From NCBI GenBank assembly GCA_028065725.1, contig JAPTVL010000098.1, positions 1 through 20,927 on the forward strand: 20,927 nucleotides of DNA, written 5' to 3'. The DNA is from Betaproteobacteria bacterium (GTDB lineage Bacteria > Pseudomonadota > Gammaproteobacteria > Burkholderiales > Rhodocyclaceae). The notes beneath the pieces are model-generated. The model was not told the DNA's origin. It was given only the letters and a program-made list of their open reading frames with translations, and made no database searches. The translations under genes and the position numbers were made by a program. Shown piece by piece: positions 6,882 through 13,636 of this stretch (its first letter is position 1; the number at the start of each line of letters is the position of its first letter).

Positions 6882-7690
6882 GCGTCGGCGTCCTTCTCCC
6901 AGAGCGCATGAAAATGATGCAAGGGCCCGTGGCCCCCGCCTACCGCCAAGGCGCCGCTCGCGGCCAGTGCAGCAGTCAGGTAGGTCTTGGCCTGCCGCGC
7001 AGCGCTTACCATGTCCAGGCGCGGCAGCAACGCTGCGATCGCGGCCGAGAGCGTGCAGCCCGTTCCATGCGTGTTGCGGGTCTCGATTCGACGGCCCGGC
7101 AACTCGATCAGCGTCTGTCCGTCGAACAGAAGATCGGTACTGTCTGCGCCGGCCAGATGCCCCCCCTTGAGCAGGACCCAGTCGGACCCGAGGCGATGCA
7201 GCAGTTGCACCGCCCGGACCATGTCCGCATGCGTCTGCGGGACCCGGCCGCCAATCAGCGCCGCCGCCTCCGGCAGATTCGGGGTAATCAGCCGCGCCAG
7301 CGGAACCAGCCGGTCGCGCATCGCCGCGATCGTGTCCTCCGCCAGCAGTCGGTCGCCGCTCTTGGCGATCATAACCGGATCCAGCACGACATTGCATCCA
7401 GGGTGTACGCGCAATCGGTCTGCGATCACCTCAACGATCCCGGCACTTGCCACCATCCCAACCTTGACGGTATCGACCTTTACGTCCTCATAGAGAGCAT
7501 CCAACTGCTCGGCAACGAATCCCGCGTCGAGCACCCGAACCGACCGGACGCCGCGCGTGTTCTGAGCGGTCACTGCGGTGATGACGGACATGCCGTAGGT
7601 TCCGAGCGCGGCGAACGTCTTCAGGTCGGCCTGGATCCCGGCTCCGCCACTCGGGTCCGAGCCGGCGATAGTGAGCGCATTGACGATCAT
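6878..7690 (-). CDS. thiD: Hydroxymethylpyrimidine / phosphomethylpyrimidine kinase
   Basis: This 270-residue ribokinase-fold enzyme phosphorylates HMP to HMP-P and then HMP-PP for thiamine synthesis. Landmarks are A-G-S-D-P-S-G-G-A-G-I-Q-A-D at 9-22, L-D-P-V-M-I-A-K-S-G at 103-112 and the anion-hole/catalytic H-G-T-G-C-T-L-S with C212. The ATG at 7690 has a GCGAGG ribosome-binding site and is the classic M-x-x-A-L-T-I-A-G-S-D start; an open frame extends further upstream into the symporter gene but is not conserved. It lies 95 bases after the symporter stop and is coupled to tenA. No THI-box consensus was found in that 95-base gap. Confidence 0.96.
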   Translation of the reverse strand: MIVNALTIAGSDPSGGAGIQADLKTFAALGTYGMSVITAVTAQNTRGVRSVRVLDAGFVAEQLDALYEDVKVDTVKVGMVASAGIVEVIADRLRVHPGCNVVLDPVMIAKSGDRLLAEDTIAAMRDRLVPLARLITPNLPEAAALIGGRVPQTHADMVRAVQLLHRLGSDWVLLKGGHLAGADSTDLLFDGQTLIELPGRRIETRNTHGTGCTLSAAIAALLPRLDMVSAARQAKTYLTAALAASGALAVGGGHGPLHHFHALWEKDADA

Positions 7691-7785
7691 CGCGTTGCCT
7701 CGCTTTCCAGCTAGAAAACCTTGCTCATTTTGCGCATTCGGACGGGATGCCGGATGCCATGCTATGAGACGTCGCGGATCTCGGC

Positions 7786-9249
7786 CTATCCTGCCTCCAT
7801 GGGCACGACCCGCGGCCGGGTGAGCGCGCTCACCAACAGCAGCACCACCACGTTGACCCCAAGGGCGATGATCCCGACGTTCAGGTCGCGGATCACCTCC
7901 GGCAGTCCGGGCACCAGACCACCGATCGTCGCATGGGTGAACGTCAGAACCGTGGCCACGACAACGCCTGCGAGGATGCCGGCAAAGGCGCCGGCAGCGG
8001 TGACCGGGTTGCGCCGCATCAGGCTTGCCACGACGGTTGGGAACAACTGTGTGACATAGCTGTAGCCGACGAGGAGCATGGTCACGATGGTCGAACTGCC
8101 AGTCAGAGTGAAATAGACTGCGATCAGCATGATTACCGGTACAAGCCACTTCGCCAGCGCCACAGTCTGATCATCACTTGCGTCTGGTCGCGCTAGCCCG
8201 ACCAGATTCTTGGCAAGCAGGGTCGCCGCGGTCATCGCGATCAGCGATCCCGGCACCAGCGCAGTGAACACGCCGGCTGCGCCAATGATGCCGACCACCG
8301 CCGGAGAGAATTGCTGGGTGACCAGCTTGAAAAGCGCGAGGTTGCTCGCCGCCCCCTTCAACCCCGGCACGGCCAGCACAGCCGCGAACCCGACGAAGAA
8401 GACGAACAGGAGGATCAACTGGTAGATCGGCAGGATGATCGCGTTGCGCCGGAACACCCGCGCATCGCGCGCGGTGTAGCAGGCGGCGAAGGAATGCGGC
8501 CACATGAAGAAGCCGAGCGCCGTCAGCAGCACGGTGGAGACGAACCAGGCGACACTCATCCCGCTCGGATGGAACGCCAGAAAGCCCGGTTTGGCGGCCG
8601 CGATCTTCTCGAACATCGGGCCGATGCCACCATAGAGGTGGATCGGCAGATAGAGGCCGAGGAACAAGACCACGGCCAGGATCAGGATATCCTTCACCAC
8701 CGCGGTCCAGGCCGAGCCGCGGATACCGGAGACCATCACATAGGCGGTGACGATCGCCGCCCCCACCCAGATCGCCGCGTCCTTCGGGATCGCCCCATAA
8801 CCCGCTGCCTGCACGATAATGCCGAGGCCGGTCAGTTGCAGCACCAGATAGGGAATCAGCGCTACCAGATCGACGATCGAGACCAGCGCGCCGAGCGCAC
8901 GGCTGTCGTACTTCCGCACGAAAAAATCCGGCTGCGAGTGGAGCCGGTGCCGTTTGGCATAGGTCCAGATCGGCGGCAGCAGAAAGTAGGCGATCACGTA
9001 GGCAAGCGAGCCATAAGCGATGATATAATAGGCGGGGGCACCGAGCCCGTAGGCGAAGCCTGAAGCGCCGAGGAAAGTGAAGGTGGTGTAGATCTCGCCC
9101 GCCAGGAGCAGGAAGACGAACACCCAGCCGAAACCGCGTCCACCCACGGTCCACTGCTCGAGCCCCATGTCGCGGCCCTTGCGTGCGACCATGCCGAGGA
9201 CCAACGCCCCCAGCGCCGCCAGCCCGATCAGGATCAGCGCCGGGCTCAT
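7786..9249 (-). CDS. Sodium:solute symporter family (SSS) permease
   Basis: This 487-residue membrane protein has about 12-13 hydrophobic segments and SSS hallmarks: an N-terminal helix followed by W-T-V-G-G-R-G-F-G, then G-E-I-Y-T-T-F-T-F-L-G (about 50-60), a G-I-R-G-S-A-W-T-A-V-V-K-D segment, and F-T-A-L-V-P-G-S in the later bundle. The family carries out Na+-driven uptake of carboxylates, amino acids, sugars or vitamins; the substrate here is not determined by sequence. It starts with an ATG overlapping the stop of the DUF3311 gene (ATGA at 9246-9249). The downstream thiD-tenA genes suggest that a thiamine-related pyrimidine is one possible substrate, but DUF3311-SSS pairs also occur with carboxylate catabolism. 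Confidence 0.93.
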   Translation of the reverse strand: MSPALILIGLAALGALVLGMVARKGRDMGLEQWTVGGRGFGWVFVFLLLAGEIYTTFTFLGASGFAYGLGAPAYYIIAYGSLAYVIAYFLLPPIWTYAKRHRLHSQPDFFVRKYDSRALGALVSIVDLVALIPYLVLQLTGLGIIVQAAGYGAIPKDAAIWVGAAIVTAYVMVSGIRGSAWTAVVKDILILAVVLFLGLYLPIHLYGGIGPMFEKIAAAKPGFLAFHPSGMSVAWFVSTVLLTALGFFMWPHSFAACYTARDARVFRRNAIILPIYQLILLFVFFVGFAAVLAVPGLKGAASNLALFKLVTQQFSPAVVGIIGAAGVFTALVPGSLIAMTAATLLAKNLVGLARPDASDDQTVALAKWLVPVIMLIAVYFTLTGSSTIVTMLLVGYSYVTQLFPTVVASLMRRNPVTAAGAFAGILAGVVVATVLTFTHATIGGLVPGLPEVIRDLNVGIIALGVNVVVLLLVSALTRPRVVPMEAG

Positions 9250-9449
9250 GGTGCATCCTCCTCGCGGTTCGCTGGATCGATGGCGTACACAATCGCCATG
9301 ACGATCGCCGTGAGCACGACCCAGACGGTGATCCAGCCGAGTGGGAACGGCATGCCGAGGATCAGCGGGTGCACATGATTATGCACGACGGGGCCGATCA
9401 GCATGCCCACGAAAGGGATCAGGGCAAGCCAGCGAACCAGCGTTCTCAT
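9246..9449 (-). CDS. DUF3311 small membrane protein, symporter partner
   Basis: This 67-residue protein has two predicted transmembrane helices: L-I-P-F-V-G-M-L-I-G-P followed by a polar H-N-H-V-H-P loop, then P-F-P-L-G-W-I-T-V-W-V-V-L. This is the DUF3311 pattern, usually encoded directly upstream of SSS permeases and thought to be an accessory subunit. The ATG at 9449 is chosen for the GGAG about nine bases upstream and the family-typical start; the longer upstream frame is not supported. It is the first gene of the four-gene operon and is coupled to the permease by an ATGA overlap. Confidence 0.88.
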   Translation of the reverse strand: MRTLVRWLALIPFVGMLIGPVVHNHVHPLILGMPFPLGWITVWVVLTAIVMAIVYAIDPANREEDAP

Positions 9450-9542
9450 GGGGTGTCTCCATACTTCTGTCGTTTCGTGACGTGTCCGTGGGGGCGAGGC
9501 GTGAATTGATCCCCAGACGCCCTGCAGATGCGTCGACGACCA

Positions 9543-9603
9543 GCCGACGGACCCCTTGGGACACCCTGGCACAACGCAGCTCCGAACCTGAACAGCCGTC
9601 GGC
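9543..9603. repeat. 8-base inverted repeat with 45-base spacer in the leader of the DUF3311-symporter-thiD-tenA operon
   Basis: GCCGACGG (9543-9550) and CCGTCGGC (9596-9603) are exact reverse complements. They lie between the end of the MFS gene (9615) and the start of the DUF3311 gene (9449), within the only sizeable gap (165 bases) where the operon promoter and leader should be. The enclosed bases could form a closed structured RNA. I searched this gap on both strands for THI-box elements and found no convincing match. Confidence 0.35.
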
Positions 9604-9614
9604 CCATCCTGCGA

Positions 9615-10820
9615 TCATCCCGCTCGCGCGGCCAGCGGCGCTCGCCGCCACGCGACCGCGGCGGCGACGAACACCAGGCTGGCAAGCAACAACCCAGCCG
9701 CCAACGCGAGCAGCAGTTCCGGGTGACCCCGATCGATCAGGAATCCGAACGGGACCGGCGTCAGTGCGCTGCCCAGAGGCAGCCCGGCACTGACAAAGCC
9801 GAAGACCTTGCCCACCTGTCCGGCGGGCGCGGCGCTCTTCAGCATCACGTCGCGCGGGGCCCGGCTGGCCCCCACGGCGAGGCCCGAAGCGAGCATCAAC
9901 CCGGCGATTGCGACCACCGGTAAAGGCAGTGCGTTCACGGCAAGCAGGAGCGACGCGGAGACGATGGTGACTGCTACTGCAAAGCCGAGCACATGACGCT
10001 TGAAGGCGTCCGCCACGAAGCCCCCTAAAAGGACGCCGGCCGTGGCACCCACCGTGTAGGCAGTGAGCGTCGCCGAAGCAGCGGTGAGGCTGACCCCGCC
10101 TACGCGGTGCAGCACGGTGATCAGCCAAGCCTGAATACCAGAGTTGGACATCGCGCCGAGAAGATAGAAGCCGAAGAACAGCAGGATAGGTCCGCTGACC
10201 AGGAGGCGCCCGCTGGCGACGGCCGGCGATCCGTCGCGCATTGGCGGGGGGGCCTCCGCTTCCAGAATGCCGCTCTGTGCCAGCATTGCGCCAGCCGTCG
10301 CCACACCGACCAATCCAACCGTAGCCAGGCTCGCACGCCAGCCGATCGCGAGCAGCAGCAGCGCCATAATTGGCGGCGCGGCGGAGAAGCCGACGTTTCC
10401 GGCGAAGGTGTGCAATGCGAAGGAGCGCCCGATACGGTCCTTCTCCACCGACCCGGACAGGATGGTGTAATCAGCCGGATGGATCACTGAATTGCCAACG
10501 CCCGACACCACGGCACACACAAGAAGCTCCCAGAAGCTGGTGACGAAGCCCATGGCGGCAATGCCAAGCGACATCAGAGCCGCTCCGCCCACCAGATAAT
10601 ACCGTGCTCCATGCCGATCGACCAGGAAACCCACGGGGGTCTGCAGGATTGCCGTGGTCGCGGACATCAGCGCCAGCACCAGACCCAGAGCTGCGAAGCT
10701 GACATGGAACGCGGCCTGCCAAACCAGAAACAGCGGAGGCAGGCAAAGCACATAGAAATGCGCCAGAAAATGTCCGGTGCCGATAAGGCCGTTCACCCGT
10801 GTCGTGCGACTCAGCGTCAT
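9615..10820 (-). CDS. Major facilitator superfamily transporter
   Basis: This 401-residue protein has about 12 hydrophobic segments and the MFS loop 2-3 motif (G-F-L-V-D-R-H-G-A-R-Y). It begins with M-T-L-S-R-T-T-R and a helix containing G-T-G-H-F-L-A-H-F-Y, reminiscent of fosmidomycin-resistance (Fsr)-like and related exporters with a G-H-x2-x-H-x-Y start; the substrate is unknown. The ATG at 10820 is chosen because AAGGA lies nine bases upstream and the first transmembrane segment follows directly; an extra 40 residues upstream are not membrane-like and are probably untranslated. It is on the same strand as the thiamine-salvage operon but separated by 165 bases, so it is likely a separate unit. 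Confidence 0.9.
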   Translation of the reverse strand: MTLSRTTRVNGLIGTGHFLAHFYVLCLPPLFLVWQAAFHVSFAALGLVLALMSATTAILQTPVGFLVDRHGARYYLVGGAALMSLGIAAMGFVTSFWELLVCAVVSGVGNSVIHPADYTILSGSVEKDRIGRSFALHTFAGNVGFSAAPPIMALLLLAIGWRASLATVGLVGVATAGAMLAQSGILEAEAPPPMRDGSPAVASGRLLVSGPILLFFGFYLLGAMSNSGIQAWLITVLHRVGGVSLTAASATLTAYTVGATAGVLLGGFVADAFKRHVLGFAVAVTIVSASLLLAVNALPLPVVAIAGLMLASGLAVGASRAPRDVMLKSAAPAGQVGKVFGFVSAGLPLGSALTPVPFGFLIDRGHPELLLALAAGLLLASLVFVAAAVAWRRAPLAARAG

Positions 10821-10854
10821 CGGCGACAATCCTTCACATCGCAGGCCAGCATCA

Positions 10855-10875
10855 CCCCACTTCGGTCGAATGGGG
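10855..10875 (-). promoter_or_regulatory. Leader hairpin upstream of the MFS gene
   Basis: On the transcribed strand CCCCATT pairs with AGTGGGG (seven pairs including one G·U) around a seven-base loop. It ends 35 bases before the MFS start codon. It could be a leader regulatory hairpin or a regulator-binding dyad; no known riboswitch consensus was recognised. The rest of the 213-base gap 10821-11033 is G+C-rich with no gene I can support. Confidence 0.35.
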
Positions 10876-11033
10876 AGCGTCTCGCCCGACGGCAACCCAC
10901 CTGGAGGACCCGCGTGCGGCTTACTTCCGCTGCCTCGCATCCCGGCTTCCGCAGCGGCGGATCGAGGGTGAAAACGACACCGCCCGTCCCCCGCCGGCCC
11001 GCCCCGCGGGCGCGGATTACGACTCTGTGGCTT

Positions 11034-11384
11034 CTATGTCCCCGCCTTGCGTTCCGGCTGCGGTTCCGCTGTATCCAGCATCAGGGCGGCATGCGCGTAG
11101 GCGCCGCCCGCGCGCATCTCCGCGGCGACCCAGATCGCCTCCATCAGCTCCTGCTCGGTAGCCCCGGCGCGTAGCGCCGCCTTGGTGTGACCCTTGATGC
11201 AATAGGGACACTGCGTCACATGGGCCACCGCGACCGCGATGATCTGCTTCAGCTTTGCCGGCAACGCACCATCGGCGAACACCGCCTTGCCGAAGGCATC
11301 GAATGCGGCCTGTTGCGCCGGCGCCAGAGCCCGGCGGCGCTCTGCCAGTTCACGTGTTGCGGGAGGATACATCCTGTCGCTCAT
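11034..11384 (-). CDS. AhpD-like / carboxymuconolactone decarboxylase family protein
   Basis: This 116-residue all-helical protein has the AhpD redox signature C-P-Y-C-I-K-G-H at about 64-71 followed by an A-L-R-A-G-A-T-E-Q-E-L helix. Such proteins reduce peroxides or act as thiol-disulfide partners; members with the C-x2-C-x3-H pattern are usually alkylhydroperoxidase-like rather than true decarboxylases. The ATG at 11384 is chosen because GGAG lies seven bases upstream; the frame extends 29 residues further without homology. The gene is 83 bases downstream of the small unknown gene at 11468 on the same strand, so the two probably share a transcript. Confidence 0.9.
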   Translation of the reverse strand: MSDRMYPPATRELAERRRALAPAQQAAFDAFGKAVFADGALPAKLKQIIAVAVAHVTQCPYCIKGHTKAALRAGATEQELMEAIWVAAEMRAGGAYAHAALMLDTAEPQPERKAGT

Positions 11385-11467
11385 CTCCGTTCTCCATTCC
11401 TCAACGTCACGGCTTGTTGCCGCCTTGGTTCTCTGCTTTCTGATCGTCCTGGCCCCAGGCCGGTGGA

Positions 11468-11758
11468 TCAATCGCCGGCCGTCTCCACCCCATCACCGCC
11501 GGCGGAGGACATCGGCTTATCCTCCATGACCATCATCCGGCGCATAACCTCGGCTGCCAGTTCCGCCTCGAGATCTCCCACCCTGCACTCGACGGCGTCG
11601 GAGGCGAAGGCAACGCACGCGCAGAAAACAGTATCCACCGCCTGCAGCGCAAGCCGCTCCAATGGAGCTTCCGGCGCCTGCGTCCGCAAGTGGCGCAGCA
11701 ATGCAACCGCAGTATCGATGCGTGGTGTGCCAGCCATGTCGTTGCGTTGTTCCGCCAT
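11468..11758 (-). CDS. Small protein of unknown function, paralogue of the 5104 product
   Basis: This 96-residue protein is of no family I can name. It shares with the 5104 product the order I-D-x-A-V, A-P-x-E-x-L, A-V-D-x2-F-C-x-C-V (about residues 43-52) and A-x-D-A, but lacks the S-F-P-A-S-D-P-P tail; instead it continues into an acidic helix (D-L-E-A-E-L-A-A-E-V) and an M-R-R-M-M-V-M-E segment. A third cysteine follows the C-x-C. The ATG at 11758 has a strong AAAGGGGA just upstream. It precedes the AhpD-like gene, a thiol-redox protein, which is compatible with a redox or metal role for the conserved cysteines, though that is only inference. A 9+9 dyad lies 24 bases upstream of the start. 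Confidence 0.75.
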   Translation of the reverse strand: MAEQRNDMAGTPRIDTAVALLRHLRTQAPEAPLERLALQAVDTVFCACVAFASDAVECRVGDLEAELAAEVMRRMMVMEDKPMSSAGGDGVETAGD

Positions 11759-11781
11759 CGTCGTCCCCTTTGGGATCTGCC

Positions 11782-11819
11782 GTGACCTTCTATGTTGCCC
11801 GTGCGATCTGGAAGGTCAC
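11782..11819. promoter_or_regulatory. Perfect 9+9 inverted repeat upstream of the 11468-11758 gene
   Basis: GTGACCTTC (11782-11790) and GAAGGTCAC (11811-11819) are exact reverse complements with 20 bases between. The repeat begins 24 bases before the ATG (minus strand) of the small unknown gene, a position suited to an operator with two half-sites or a leader hairpin. The regulator is unknown; a Crp/Fnr-family gene lies 480 bases away, but the half-sites do not match the TTGAT or TGTGA consensus well. Confidence 0.45.
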
Positions 11820-11991
11820 TTGGTGGCCGATCGCGCTGCCTTCCATAGGGTCAGCCAACTAAATCTCTCCCCGTAATCTGAGCAGTACGGCGCGGGCGGT
11901 GCCGGACACGCTTTATCAGGCCTGCCGTTCTTCTGTTCCGGACCATCGGACCTCCTTGCGCGTGAGGCTGGGCAGCATAGCCGTATCATGG
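11820..11991. other. Intergenic stretch without a supported gene
   Basis: Together with 11759-11819 and the doubtful minus-strand coding stretch at 11992-12276, this forms the 539-base divergent gap between the small unknown gene and the Crp/Fnr gene. It contains a comparatively A/T-rich patch (about 11858-11882) that could hold promoter elements. I cannot assign exact -35/-10 boxes. Confidence 0.3.
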
Positions 11992-12276
11992 TCATTCGCC
12001 GGGACCCAGCCTGGGGCCCCTGGGGTCGCTTTCGGGCACGATCGTATGGGCTGCGCACCCCGGCTCGGAAGCGCCGTAGTCGATGCTCTCCCCAGGGGAG
12101 ACCGCCAACACGACCTCGTCGGCGTAAACGCCGTCCACTGGCTGGGCGGTGATGCAGTCCACGAACTTGCGGCAGACGCCATTCTCGGTCACGAGATAGA
12201 GAAAGACTCTCGCCTTAGGGTCACTCGGGGCGGCATTCTCCTTCGCCTCCGCCCAGCCGTCTTTGCGCCAGAACAA
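11992..12276 (-). pseudogene. Possible short or decayed coding stretch, unknown function
   Basis: Read on minus, the frame ending at a TGA at 11992-11994 looks genuinely coding over about 90 codons. Third positions are mostly G/C, and the product is balanced and rich in Val/Asp/Gly, with V-F-L-Y-L-V-T-E-N-G-V-C-R-K-F and D-E-V-V-L-A-V-S-P-G-E-S. No good start is visible: only a TTG at 12276 without a ribosome-binding site, and the frame simply continues antisense to the Crp/Fnr gene. It may be the remnant of a gene whose 5' end was lost, or chance. I recognise no family. Confidence 0.3.
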
Positions 12277-12297
12277 ACAGGAAGCGCCGTGCCTCGC

Positions 12298-13014
12298 ATG
12301 ACCGACCAGATTAGGGACGATTTGCTCGCGCGGGCCAGGGTATTTGCCGGTCTCGATCCCGCGGCGCTCGCCGAAGTCGCGGCCGGGGCGAGCAAGACCG
12401 CGCTCATGGCGGGCGAGCCATTCTTCGCCCAGGGAGACCCCGCCAAGGCGTTCTTCGTGCTCCTCGAAGGCCGGGTCCGCATCACCCAGGTTACGCCGGA
12501 AGGACATCAGGTAACCCTTCGCTACATCGGCCCCGGGCAGATGTTCGGCGCCGTACCGCTGTTCGCCGGTGGCCCCTATCCAGCCTCTGCGATCGCGGTC
12601 CTGGCCTGCACCGCCGCACGGTGGGACCTGGACCTGACCAGTCGGCTGGCCCAACGTCACCCTGCTATCCTCGCCAATGCCCTGACAATCATCGGCGGAC
12701 GGTTGCAGGAAATGCAGGACCGCTATCGAGAGCTTGCAACCGAGCGGGTCGAACGTCGCATTGCCCGGGTCGTGTTGCACTTGGCGCAACCACGCGACGG
12801 CGCCGATCCGAGCCGGGAGATCGCCTTCCCCATATCCCGACAGGACATCGCGGATATGGCGGGAGCCACGCTGCATACCGCGAGTCGAATCTTGAGCAGT
12901 TGGGAGCAGCGCGGGCTGCTGGAGAGCCACAGAATGCGGATCCGGATCGTCCAGCCCGCCACTGTCCGGGCCATCGCCGACGATCTCCCGGAGCGCCCGT
13001 CTCACCCGCGTTAG
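12298..13014 (+). CDS. Crp/Fnr-family transcription regulator
   Basis: This 238-residue regulator has an N-terminal cyclic-nucleotide-binding-type beta-roll (about 12-125, with G-x-P-A-K-A-F-F-V-L-L-E-G-R-V and a G-P-G-Q-M-F-G turn), a dimerisation helix (about 126-155) and a C-terminal winged helix-turn-helix (178-212, recognition helix T-L-H-T-A-S-R-I-L). It has one cysteine (C104) and no N-terminal cysteine group, so it is not an oxygen-sensing Fe-S FNR; the cAMP-binding R-S/T pair is also not evident, and the signal is unknown. A GTG at 12289, in frame, is closer to the AGGAAG at 12279-12284 and is an equally likely start. It may control the neighbouring redox-related genes, but no matching sites were found. 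Confidence 0.92.
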   Translation: MTDQIRDDLLARARVFAGLDPAALAEVAAGASKTALMAGEPFFAQGDPAKAFFVLLEGRVRITQVTPEGHQVTLRYIGPGQMFGAVPLFAGGPYPASAIAVLACTAARWDLDLTSRLAQRHPAILANALTIIGGRLQEMQDRYRELATERVERRIARVVLHLAQPRDGADPSREIAFPISRQDIADMAGATLHTASRILSSWEQRGLLESHRMRIRIVQPATVRAIADDLPERPSHPR

Positions 13015-13189
13015 CGACACGGACGGTGTGCTCTTTGGGTGGAGCGAACGATCTCGTCGTTGTAGCCAGGGCTGGCAGCACTCCTCCTCCCAGGCGCGGT
13101 TCTCACGCCGTACTTGATCGCGTCCATCGGCGAATTTTTCACGCGTATGCGCAAAGGCGTAAAGTATGCCAACCGGTCCAGGGAGCGGC

Positions 13190-13636
13190 TCACCGGCGTG
13201 CCCTCAGAGGTTTTTTTAGCAGGGCATCACGAAGTTCTTCACGCGATGCACTCGGGTCTGATGTTCTGTGGATCAGGAGGTCGCGCAGCACGACCGCGTC
13301 GTTGTGCTGCTCGTCCCGCGCACCAAACACCAAGGTGACCGTGCCCGCCCGAAGCAGATCACGGAGCATCGCGACCTCCGTCGCATGCGCGTGCAATTCA
13401 CCCGCATAGCGACGGCGGAACTCCGACCAGCGGGCGGGGTCGTGGCCGAACCACCGCCGCAGCTCGGCGGTCGGAGCGATGTCCTTCAACCAGTGGTCGA
13501 TCGCCGCGGCCTCCTTGCGCACTCCGCGCGGCCAGAGCCGATCGACCAGGATCCGCACCCCGTCCTGGGGTGTCGGGGGGTCGTACGCCCGCCGCAGTCG
13601 AATGTGGCCGGCGGCGGCCCCTGGATGCTTCGTCAT
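13190..13636 (-). CDS. DUF488 family protein
   Basis: This 148-residue protein belongs to DUF488 (YeaO-like): I-R-L-R-R-A-Y-D-P near the start, then R-I-L-V-D-R-L-W-P-R-G-V-R-K-E, W-F-G-H-D-P-x-R-W and a C-terminal L-V-F-G-A-R-D segment. Function is unknown in general; it is a small cytoplasmic protein often beside redox or metal genes. The ATG at 13636 overlaps the stop of the Rieske/FAD reductase gene as ATGA (13633-13636), so the two are coupled. It converges on the Crp/Fnr gene; the 175-base gap 13015-13189 holds nothing I can name. Confidence 0.9.
   Translation of the reverse strand: MTKHPGAAAGHIRLRRAYDPPTPQDGVRILVDRLWPRGVRKEAAAIDHWLKDIAPTAELRRWFGHDPARWSEFRRRYAGELHAHATEVAMLRDLLRAGTVTLVFGARDEQHNDAVVLRDLLIHRTSDPSASREELRDALLKKPLRARR

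Noticed and set aside
6216..7397. A 393-codon minus frame that fuses extra sequence to the N terminus of TenA
   Set aside because: The extra residues lie out of frame within thiD and are Arg/Gly-rich noise; TenA is complete from the ATG at 6881, which overlaps the thiD stop.
7691..7785. A TPP riboswitch directly before thiD
   Set aside because: The 95-base gap contains none of the conserved riboswitch bases on the transcribed strand.
9540..9610. TPP riboswitch: a GAACCTGA string on + near 9583
   Set aside because: It is on the strand opposite to the operon, and the CTGAGA element and the rest of the THI box are missing.
12298..13014. Oxygen-sensing FNR with an Fe-S cluster
   Set aside because: The protein has a single cysteine and no N-terminal cysteine cluster.
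11992..13020. A 342-codon minus-strand frame covering the whole Crp/Fnr gene
   Set aside because: Over 12298-13014 it is the antisense shadow of a clear regulator gene and has no family resemblance; only the part left of about 12280 looks coding and is listed separately.
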